DNA of 32,098 nucleotides from a virus, in IMG/VR virus record IMGVR_UViG_3300022926_000065, positions 1 to 32,098 of that record; one strand, 5' to 3'. Of the stretch, positions 26,629 to 32,098 are shown piece by piece (positions within the stretch are counted from its first letter, which is position 1; every line of letters starts with the position of its first letter). Both the position numbers and the translations under genes were made by a program. The notes below the pieces were generated by a model. The model worked only from the letters and a program-made list of their open reading frames with translations. It did not search any database and was not told the origin of the DNA.

Positions 26629-27504
26629 TTACTTCTTATGCTGTTGTTTTGCACGTTTTTCGAGTGCTCTGAGCATAGAAACGAAGGCAGGACCGCCTTT
26701 TACTATATTATCTATAGTTACAATGGCTGGCAAATAGGCCTGTACAAATTGTTGTGGAATACTTTTACCATCCTTAGCAAGTTCAAGAAACTTCTTAGCA
26801 AGCATTAAATTCTTAGAGCCAACTAGGTATCTGTATAATGCTAAGTCTCTACCTGTAACAGTGATGTCAGGAACACTTACAGTTGGTTCTGGATCACTTA
26901 CTTTGCTTGACTCTAGATCTTTTAATGCCGCAAGTTTTTCTAAGTATTCAATAATGTCACTTGAACGCAGTTTCGCTCTAGCCGCAAATAGTAAACGTGT
27001 TACTACTTGTTTCTTATCTGCTGTGCTTAACTTATTCAAGTTAAAAAGATATCTACGTATATCTTTGTAGTCTTGATTTGTAATAGACAATGCCGTTTCA
27101 ATACGTGAAAATACTTGTTGATCATCAAGTGTAGATGCTTTGCCTGTTGATAGATTAGTCAAGTATCTATTAAAATTCATCAATGGTAGGGTTGTATTTT
27201 TTCTTCTAGCCATTGCTGACGCAGAGTCTTTTAACTTGTTAATAGCATCTTCATCGCCTGTAACAAAATAAGCAAAGTTATATAAGTCTGTGTTATATGC
27301 TCTGAAGTGTTTGTAGTTGTCTTTGTCAATAGTCTTTTTAGCATAACCATGCGCCGAGGGAGCAAACTGTGGGAACTGCCTAAGTAGTTGTAACACTAAC
27401 ATAGTCAGATACAAACGCTCGCAACAATCAGTATAGGATAGTACCCTTTGATTATCTGCATTGCGAGTCATTCTCGCTTCATGAAGTTCTGCTAAAAATT
27501 CCAT
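26629..27504 (-). CDS. conserved helical T4-like phage protein, unknown function
   Basis: 291 residues, mainly helical. It begins MEFLAELHEARMTRNADNQR (LHE at 7-9, a gp21-like site), followed by RVLSYTDCCERLYLTMLVLQLLRQFPQFAPSA, YKHFRAYNTDLYNFAYFVTGDED and a series of helices with many Lys/Arg/Leu. A Pro/Val linker (SDPEPTVSVPDITVTG, about 200-216) precedes a last helical domain ending EKRAKQQHKK. Conserved in phages of this type to my memory, always hypothetical. It shares one base with the stop/start of the next gene (TAATG). Confidence 0.65.
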   Translation of the reverse strand: MEFLAELHEARMTRNADNQRVLSYTDCCERLYLTMLVLQLLRQFPQFAPSAHGYAKKTIDKDNYKHFRAYNTDLYNFAYFVTGDEDAINKLKDSASAMARRKNTTLPLMNFNRYLTNLSTGKASTLDDQQVFSRIETALSITNQDYKDIRRYLFNLNKLSTADKKQVVTRLLFAARAKLRSSDIIEYLEKLAALKDLESSKVSDPEPTVSVPDITVTGRDLALYRYLVGSKNLMLAKKFLELAKDGKSIPQQFVQAYLPAIVTIDNIVKGGPAFVSMLRALEKRAKQQHKK

Positions 27505-27935
27505 TATGCGTAGTTGCTTCTCTCAGGACTGTCTGGATTACCGTACTTAGATAAGAACGCTTTTACCATACCATTTTGATCTTTTGCTTGTAGCAACATA
27601 CCAAGTGTCTCACTATTCTGTACATCTTTAGTGAATGCACGTTTAACATCTGGTTTTACTTTGTCTGTAGTTAACAACATTTTGATAACGTTTGCTTGCA
27701 TTGGATTTACCTTATGCTTTTTGCCATCATCTGTTGTAAGTTCTGTTATAGGATTAGGATTGCCTCTTGAGTCAAGTACCTTACCTACCTGTGTAATCAT
27801 TGGTGTTTGTTTAAAGTCTGGATCAAGTCCAGCATTATCATCATCAGCGGCATCTGGACCGCCAAGACCTAAGTCTCTCATATCGTCGTCGATTTCGTGC
27901 ATCTTCACGTCATCTAACATTTCTTTTAGTTTCAT
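27504..27935 (-). CDS. acidic T4-like phage protein, unknown function
   Basis: 143 residues. MKLKEMLDDVKMHEIDDDMRD and a very acidic stretch (GGPDAADDDNAGLDPDF, 25-41). Then a small domain: PMITQVGKVLDSRGNPNPITELTTDDGKKHKVNPMQANVIKMLLTTDKVKP, and an SKYGNPDSPERSNYA end. The domain has a two-strand plus helix look. No homologue of known role. It lies between the ligase-like gene and the helical protein, in the same operon. Confidence 0.62.
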   Translation of the reverse strand: MKLKEMLDDVKMHEIDDDMRDLGLGGPDAADDDNAGLDPDFKQTPMITQVGKVLDSRGNPNPITELTTDDGKKHKVNPMQANVIKMLLTTDKVKPDVKRAFTKDVQNSETLGMLLQAKDQNGMVKAFLSKYGNPDSPERSNYA

Positions 27936-27944
27936 AGTTTGCTC

Positions 27945-29594
27945 CTATCTCATTTGTGCTCTGTTAGCCGCACTAAATCCTCTGCGGTTAACTAGTTTCA
28001 TATCCCCTGTAGGATCTGACAGCACATAGCCTTCACCTCCGGGTTGACCGTTAATTGTTGCAACTACATCGCTATCCTGAGTATCAAGTTGCGAAATAAT
28101 ATTGTCTTTAACTTTCATAATGCCATTAACAGTATCCCATATAGCACTAAAAGTATTAACGTTTTCCTTAATATATTTAATCAAACGTTCTTGTTTAGGT
28201 TTACTTACCTTAGAGTTACTTAACCATTTAAGGAAGTCACGTCCTAAATTATCTAATCCTGTATCCACCTTGCTGTTTGTATATGTGTATAAGATGTTGC
28301 TGAAGTCAGAGACTTTCATCTGTGCGAGTTTATTTTTGTCAAGGAAACTGTCAATAGAACTTGCATTTTTATTAATGAGAGCCTCTAACTTGTTTAATGA
28401 AGTTTCGTCAACCTTAGGGGCTTCGGAAACTGTTACAGGTGGTATAACAAATAACTCGTTACCCTGAAACATATCAAATTCTTTTAAGGGTGACTCATTG
28501 CCATTTTCGTCTACTACTCTGTGAATTACAACACCAACTGAACTTTGTCCTATCCTCTTACCAATTTTGCTATCAGCCTTTACCATGTACTGTACAATTT
28601 GTGGCTTAAACATATAGACATCTTGTTCTTTGTTAGGTGTGTTAAAATAAAGCATATCTCCTTTGAAATATCCTCTAAAATCTTTAGGTGTCGCCTTCTC
28701 CATTACAGAGTAAGCCTTTTTCATATTTGCCGCTAATGCTTTAAACCCATCTGGATTCTTCTGTGCGCCTGGTCTTGCAAGGAACATCTTTTCTACTGCT
28801 TCAGGACTTTTGTTTTTTCCATCGTATCCTTTTGCTCCGAATCCGCCTTTGTCGGTAAGCATAAACTTTCCATCTTCATCGCGACCAAAAATGACTGCGG
28901 GAGATCCATCCCATTTGATAGTAACTTTTCCTTGTCCACCACTTGCTAACTCCTTCAATTGTCCTAATGCACGTTTTGCACCTGCACTACCTTGAAAGAA
29001 TACTAAATCTTCTGCGTGTTGAATACGTGCTTCTGCTTCTTTAATATTTTGTTTCGACTCTTCTACTTTAGTTCTTTGTTTTGATAAGTTAAAAATGTCA
29101 ATACCTTTGTCTCTACTAATAGGACGTTTTGTTTTATCATTTGCTATCCAAGTTTTTGAACCTGCATCATATGTATATGTTGCGCCATCTTGTGCATTAA
29201 CAAATGCACTACCGCCCCTAACTTCTTCAGGACCTAAAATTTTCTTTGTACTAAATTGCTTTGGCTTTGCGGCAGTCTGTGTTGGCTCTCCAGGACCAGT
29301 TTGTGGCTCTGAAGTTTTTTTAGGGTTTACTTCTGCTTTCGCGTCACCGTCGCCCTTAACTAACCCTTTTACGTCTTTACCAATTTGTCCAATGCTCTTA
29401 AGAATGGCTCCAGCATTAGGAGCGGCTTTATTTCCTGCTCCAGTCTTTGCAAACTTCTGTCCTGATTTCCATGCATCCTTAGTCTTAGACCAAAGACCTG
29501 GTTTCTTATCAGGATTGGTCAACTGCTGAGTAAACGTTTTTTGTTTAGGTGCCGGAGCAACAGGAGCCTCTGTTTTAAAATCTTTAAATCTCAT
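27945..29594 (-). CDS. putative polynucleotide-ligase-type nucleotidyltransferase
   Basis: 549 residues. N-terminal MRFKDFKTEAPVAPAPKQ (capsid-targeting-like), then a disordered Lys/Pro/Gly-rich region to about 115. From about 190 a domain contains motifs of the DNA/RNA ligase superfamily in order: KWDG (227-230, motif I, K227 the would-be adenylated Lys) followed by AVIFGRDEDGKF; GYFKGDMLYF (308-317, motif III-like); E521-G-Y-V (motif IV); and DMKLV (531-535, motif V with K533). About 290 residues separate motifs I and IV, with a helical insert (395-500). I know no proven function in phages. It overlaps the end of the nucleotidyltransferase gene by 11 bases. Ligase activity is inference from motifs. 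Confidence 0.68.
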   Translation of the reverse strand: MRFKDFKTEAPVAPAPKQKTFTQQLTNPDKKPGLWSKTKDAWKSGQKFAKTGAGNKAAPNAGAILKSIGQIGKDVKGLVKGDGDAKAEVNPKKTSEPQTGPGEPTQTAAKPKQFSTKKILGPEEVRGGSAFVNAQDGATYTYDAGSKTWIANDKTKRPISRDKGIDIFNLSKQRTKVEESKQNIKEAEARIQHAEDLVFFQGSAGAKRALGQLKELASGGQGKVTIKWDGSPAVIFGRDEDGKFMLTDKGGFGAKGYDGKNKSPEAVEKMFLARPGAQKNPDGFKALAANMKKAYSVMEKATPKDFRGYFKGDMLYFNTPNKEQDVYMFKPQIVQYMVKADSKIGKRIGQSSVGVVIHRVVDENGNESPLKEFDMFQGNELFVIPPVTVSEAPKVDETSLNKLEALINKNASSIDSFLDKNKLAQMKVSDFSNILYTYTNSKVDTGLDNLGRDFLKWLSNSKVSKPKQERLIKYIKENVNTFSAIWDTVNGIMKVKDNIISQLDTQDSDVVATINGQPGGEGYVLSDPTGDMKLVNRRGFSAANRAQMR

Positions 29595-30348
29595 TTAATC
29601 TATCCATTGTATTTCTAAACCATTCACCCGGCTCATATTGTACAGCCTCTGGCAACTTCAATCCATCTTTTTCAAAGTATTTCATTGCATCATCTACCAT
29701 TGCTTTGTAATTAGGATCGCTCTTAATTTTAGCAACAATAGTTTCAACACTATCCAAGTCCGGACCTTTAGCAGTATCACCTAAGAGATACTGTGCAATC
29801 TCGTCTGGATTTTTTGTAATTGTTTTATTTGTAATTCTATCTACTAGTCCTGTCTGACTGTTAAACTTATATCCATGAAACTTAGCAATACTAGAAATAA
29901 GAACTGCTCTATGCATACCTTTGTAAGGTGTGTTGTCCCCAGACCCTTTCATAGCAAACTTCATAAACTCTGGCTCACCAAACATTAAGTCTAATTGAGC
30001 AAAGCCATTCTTCTCATCACCTTTGATAGGAGTTCTAAAATGAACGTTAATTCCTGTTTTGGCTACCCATAATCTTGGATCATCGTTTGGGTGAGTTTTC
30101 TTAACCCAGGATACTAATTTTGCTTCAATGTCTTGTTTTGTATATTTGTCTTTGTCAACAGCAATATCCATATCACCGCTTGTGCTACGAATACCTGTTG
30201 ATCCTAATTTATTATTAACAAGGTCTAGACCAAGAATCTTTTCAGCCCACTGTAATGTAGGATCGACATCTGCTTGATTAATTCGACCAGTTAGTGGCTT
30301 TTGTGATTCAGGATCTTTAAAAACATTACCGCCTTCTTTTAGTAACAT
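29584..30348 (-). CDS. polymerase-beta-type nucleotidyltransferase
   Basis: 254 residues. KLGSTGIRSTSGDMDIAVD (47-65) is the superfamily signature G-S-x(8)-D-x-D, with metal ligands D59 and D61; the third acid is probably D120 in GFAQLDLMFG. GMHRAVLISSIAKFHG follows as the helical part. The C-terminus ends with EPGEWFRNTMDRLNEI. It could transfer nucleotides to RNA, protein or small molecules; the substrate is unknown. MLLKEGGNVF has an LKE that would suit prohead protease cleavage. It overlaps the ligase-like gene, suggesting a joint task such as RNA or DNA end repair, which is only a hypothesis. Confidence 0.8.
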   Translation of the reverse strand: MLLKEGGNVFKDPESQKPLTGRINQADVDPTLQWAEKILGLDLVNNKLGSTGIRSTSGDMDIAVDKDKYTKQDIEAKLVSWVKKTHPNDDPRLWVAKTGINVHFRTPIKGDEKNGFAQLDLMFGEPEFMKFAMKGSGDNTPYKGMHRAVLISSIAKFHGYKFNSQTGLVDRITNKTITKNPDEIAQYLLGDTAKGPDLDSVETIVAKIKSDPNYKAMVDDAMKYFEKDGLKLPEAVQYEPGEWFRNTMDRLNEI

Positions 30349-30605
30349 TAACTTCCCCTTTTACTTTCTTGCACTTTTTGAACTCCACGTCTAAATTTTT
30401 TAGAGTCACCTGTTCTAATGCTGTTCAAAAATCTACGCTCTAGGTCTAATGCCTCTTCTTCAGTATATGTATCTCGCATTCTAGCGATTAGATTAACTGC
30501 ACTTTCAATAATATTTGTGCCAGTTGTGGCGATCAGAGAATCATTATCTCTTGCTCGATGAAGATTGTTTAATTCTTCTAGAATTGATCTAGTTCGTTTT
30601 TTCAT
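30348..30605 (-). CDS. small conserved T4-like phage protein
   Basis: 85 residues, two or three helices: MKKRTRSILEELNNLHRARDNDSLI, NIIESAVNLIARMRDTYTEEEALDLERRFLNSIRTGD, and a basic end. I recognise the pattern RTRSILEELN...ERR.LNSI from other marine T4-like genomes, with no known role. AAGGAAA precedes the ATG. It is the first gene of the long operon to 22.4 kb and has both a late (30625-30632) and a sigma70-type (30676-30704) promoter. Confidence 0.72.
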   Translation of the reverse strand: MKKRTRSILEELNNLHRARDNDSLIATTGTNIIESAVNLIARMRDTYTEEEALDLERRFLNSIRTGDSKKFRRGVQKVQESKRGS

Positions 30606-30624
30606 AATACAGTTTCCTTACTAC

Positions 30625-30632
30625 TATTTATG
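30625..30632 (-). promoter_or_regulatory. T4-type late promoter
   Basis: The minus strand reads CATAAATAGTAGTAAGGAAA, combining the late word and the Shine-Dalgarno before the ATG at 30605. Confidence 0.65.
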
Positions 30633-30675
30633 GCTTTTACAAATAAAATTGTTTGAAGACGGAGCCTAGTTAAAC

Positions 30676-30704
30676 ACTATAGCACAACTCATACTGTAAT
30701 GCAA
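30676..30704 (-). promoter_or_regulatory. sigma70-type promoter
   Basis: TTGCAT (complement of 30699-30704), 17 bases, TATAGT (complement of 30676-30681), facing the operon that starts at 30605. Confidence 0.55.
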
Positions 30705-30724
30705 ACATTATTTGTTCAAATTAT

Positions 30725-30732
30725 AATAAATA
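30725..30732 (+). promoter_or_regulatory. late-like promoter AATAAATA for the DUF1353 gene
   Basis: TATAATAAATATTC on the plus strand, 22 bases before the ATG at 30755, with AGGAGG between. TATAAT here could also act as a -10. Confidence 0.45.
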
Positions 30733-30754
30733 TTCACATAACCAGGAGGGCAAA

Positions 30755-31225
30755 ATGGGTACATTTAACAATAAAATTATGGCTGAATTCAATCCGCCTA
30801 AGAAATGGGTTCTAGGGCGCGAATTATCGTATGATTGTCCTGAATTATCTAAAGATGAAGTCAAAGCATTAACTAACGTTGGCGTTAAAATGAAAGGTAC
30901 AAAAATAACTGTACCTGTAGGGTTTGTAACAGATCTAGCATCAGTTCCAAGAGCCATGTGGTGGTTGATTGCACCTTTCGACGTAGCAAGGGCGGCAATC
31001 ATTCATGACTTACTGTATAAAACTATTAGACAGTATCGTTGGAAAATGAAAGACAAGCAAGACAATGATTTAGTCAAAGCGGCTAAGATAGCATCTGATT
31101 TAGTATTCTATCACGGTATGAATGATGCCGAGCCAGCAATTCCTAAGTGGAAGAAATATTCTGCTTGGAAGGCAGTAGATTTGTTTGGTAATGGATCAAT
31201 AGTTCCAAACGAAGACAACATTTAA
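30755..31225 (+). CDS. DUF1353 family protein
   Basis: 156 residues; strong AGGAGGG before the ATG. The family core VPVGFVTDLASVPRAMWWLIAPFDVARAAIIHDLLYK (54-90) is clear. The conserved D-L-A-S-V-P and the I-H-D-L-L-Y are the hallmarks, with His and Asp residues that might bind metal. DUF1353 proteins are common in tailed phages, small and of unsettled function. One of two plus-strand genes. It converges with the sugar dehydrogenase gene, and the two stop codons overlap in TTTAAA. Confidence 0.85.
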   Translation: MGTFNNKIMAEFNPPKKWVLGRELSYDCPELSKDEVKALTNVGVKMKGTKITVPVGFVTDLASVPRAMWWLIAPFDVARAAIIHDLLYKTIRQYRWKMKDKQDNDLVKAAKIASDLVFYHGMNDAEPAIPKWKKYSAWKAVDLFGNGSIVPNEDNI

Positions 31226-31959
31226 ATCTTACGTATGCGGTTGTTATACTCGATCGCTTCTTTAATTATAGACAGGTCAACATTATCTCGTTGACCTGTT
31301 TGCACGATTGCTGAAGTATCTTTAGGAAAACAATGCCCGCCAAATCCTCGTTCTTCTGTAACTTGTGTATGGCTTTCTGTAATACGAGAATCCATTCCTG
31401 TATAGTGTGCTACTGCTTCATATTCAATACCAAGTGCTTCGCATAGATCATATACTTGATTAAAGAATGCAACCTTAGTTGCTAAAAAACTATTACGCAT
31501 ATACTTTGCAAGAATAAGTTCTTTTGGATCTGCAATTTCAATATCTTTAGAAAAAACCTTACCCCAAAAACTACATGAGGTACCTCCGATGAGAATAAGT
31601 TCTGCATCTTGCAAATCCTGTACTGCTGAACTAGCACGTAGAAACTCCGGACTAAAGTTTAGCATCCGATTAGGAAATGTATCTATTAGCATATCCCATC
31701 CTTCAACTGAAATTGTACTTTTAATTAAGATAGGTACGTCTGGTGCTCTTTCTATAACATCATACACATTGTCCATGTGACACGAACCATCTTCTCGTGG
31801 CGGTGTTGAAACACAAACAATAACTGCATCTGTGTCTTGCGGAATTGGTTTATTGTATTCTGGCCAAGCAGGATCTACAATAGTAATGTCATGCTTGTCT
31901 TTTAATACTTCTCGATGTGCTTTGCCTACAAAGCCATAGCCTGCTATCGTTATCTTCAT
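31222..31959 (-). CDS. short UDP-glucose/GDP-mannose dehydrogenase-type protein
   Basis: 245 residues from ATG 31959; the frame extends upstream through the terminator, which is not coding. Rossmann NAD site G7-Y-G9-F-V-G12. VIVCVSTPPREDGS (46-59), KSTIS (80-84), FSPEFLRASSA (102-112) and LAKYMRNSFLATKVAFFNQ (150-168; K152, N156) are family motifs. RGFGGHCFPKDTSAI (204-218) holds the catalytic Cys C210. After this, only about 30 residues follow, so the C-terminal nucleotide-sugar-binding domain of normal 390-450-residue enzymes is missing. Similar short forms occur in marine T4-like phages. It probably acts on a sugar nucleotide, or binds NAD only. Confidence 0.85.
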   Translation of the reverse strand: MKITIAGYGFVGKAHREVLKDKHDITIVDPAWPEYNKPIPQDTDAVIVCVSTPPREDGSCHMDNVYDVIERAPDVPILIKSTISVEGWDMLIDTFPNRMLNFSPEFLRASSAVQDLQDAELILIGGTSCSFWGKVFSKDIEIADPKELILAKYMRNSFLATKVAFFNQVYDLCEALGIEYEAVAHYTGMDSRITESHTQVTEERGFGGHCFPKDTSAIVQTGQRDNVDLSIIKEAIEYNNRIRKI

Positions 31960-31975
31960 AAAATTATTTAAGAAA

Positions 31976-32001
31976 AGAATAGGCCCCGAAGGGCCTATTC
32001 T
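31976..32001 (-). terminator. UUCG-loop rho-independent terminator
   Basis: 11-bp stem AGAATAGGCCC / GGGCCTATTCT around a CGAA (UUCG on the minus strand), followed on the minus strand by TTTTCTT. It ends the transcript of the gene at the right edge. Same core as 11333-11356. Confidence 0.85.
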
Positions 32002-32005
32002 GGTT

Positions 32006-32098
32006 TTACTTCTCTGCTGGGAAGTTATAAGCAGGATTACCGTAGTATGGTGGACGATAAACATCACGACCGTCACCCTGTGCGGCAAAGTTACCTGC
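32006..32098 (-). CDS. C-terminal end of an unidentified phage protein
   Basis: The last 30 residues plus TAA are in the window; the 5' part lies beyond the right edge. The end is Tyr/Pro/Asn-rich (GDGRDVYRPPYYGNPAYNF, then PAEK), as in the tail end of some virion proteins. The strong terminator five bases later suggests a well-expressed gene. No family can be named from this fragment. Confidence 0.6.
   Translation of the reverse strand, partial: AGNFAAQGDGRDVYRPPYYGNPAYNFPAEK

Noticed and set aside
31960-32088. 43-residue N-terminal extension of the sugar dehydrogenase frame
   Set aside because: It runs backwards through a strong terminator and the neighbouring coding end; the Rossmann fold begins at the ATG at 31959.
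1-32098. CRISPR arrays, insertion sequences, integrase or attachment sites
   Set aside because: No regularly spaced repeats, transposase or integrase motifs, or direct repeats at tRNA ends were seen.

Overview
The window looks like part of the genome of a marine T4-like myovirus that infects an alphaproteobacterium. The DNA is AT-rich and densely packed, and almost everything is read from the minus strand. T4-type late promoters (TATAAATA and variants, often followed by CTATT) sit before many genes. The gene set is typical of such phages: class I ribonucleotide reductase with glutaredoxin, Hsp20, bS21, cold-shock protein, 2OG-Fe(II) oxygenases, a short nucleotide-sugar dehydrogenase, a beta-helix tail fibre, tRNAs and many conserved phage proteins. 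The host group is inferred mainly from a tmRNA gene with the permuted, two-piece alphaproteobacterial layout. The taxonomic call is inference; no terminase or capsid gene is present to confirm it.

Layout in transcription order (right to left). At 32.1-31.2 kb are the end of an unidentified late gene, a UUCG terminator and a truncated UDP-sugar dehydrogenase; a plus-strand DUF1353 gene (30.8-31.2 kb) converges on it. At 30.6-22.4 kb is a long run of T4-like genes of mostly unknown function. Many share a short N-terminal peptide resembling the T4 capsid-targeting sequence. The run includes a polymerase-beta-type nucleotidyltransferase next to a protein with polynucleotide-ligase motifs, two very basic paralogues and a probable core/structural protein interrupted by a frameshift. 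At 22.4-19.1 kb are a 2OG oxygenase, a PD-(D/E)XK nuclease and a beta-helix fibre. At 19.0-15.3 kb are nrdA, nrdB and glutaredoxin. At 15.3-13.6 kb are an Lsm/SH3-like protein, a HAD phosphatase, a small basic protein and a cold-shock protein. At 13.6-12.5 kb are the tmRNA, a glycine-zipper protein and three tRNAs. At 12.4-9.2 kb is an envelope module: a predicted porin and three lipoproteins under a clear sigma70-type promoter. At 9.1-4.4 kb are a membrane/coiled-coil protein, bS21, two 2OG oxygenases and GMP reductase. At 4.4-2.2 kb are Hsp20 with a structured leader, ClpS, heme oxygenase, a 57-residue coupled ORF and a ferredoxin-dependent bilin reductase of the PcyA/PcyX type. At 2.2-0 kb are a large MRYIDF-type protein, a plus-strand DUF3307-like membrane protein and two small membrane proteins.

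Together the genes point to a phage that remakes host nucleotide pools (NrdAB, Grx, GuaC, 5'-nucleotidase-like HAD), translation (bS21, tmRNA, tRNAs, Csp), protein quality control (ClpS, Hsp20, tmRNA) and the cell envelope (porin, lipoproteins), and carries a heme-to-bilin pathway. The observations most worth following are the bilin cassette, the phage tmRNA driven by a late promoter, three genes whose frames continue in -1 beyond identical nine-A runs, a ROSE-like thermometer before hsp20, and the ligase/nucleotidyltransferase pair within the possible internal-head-protein cluster.
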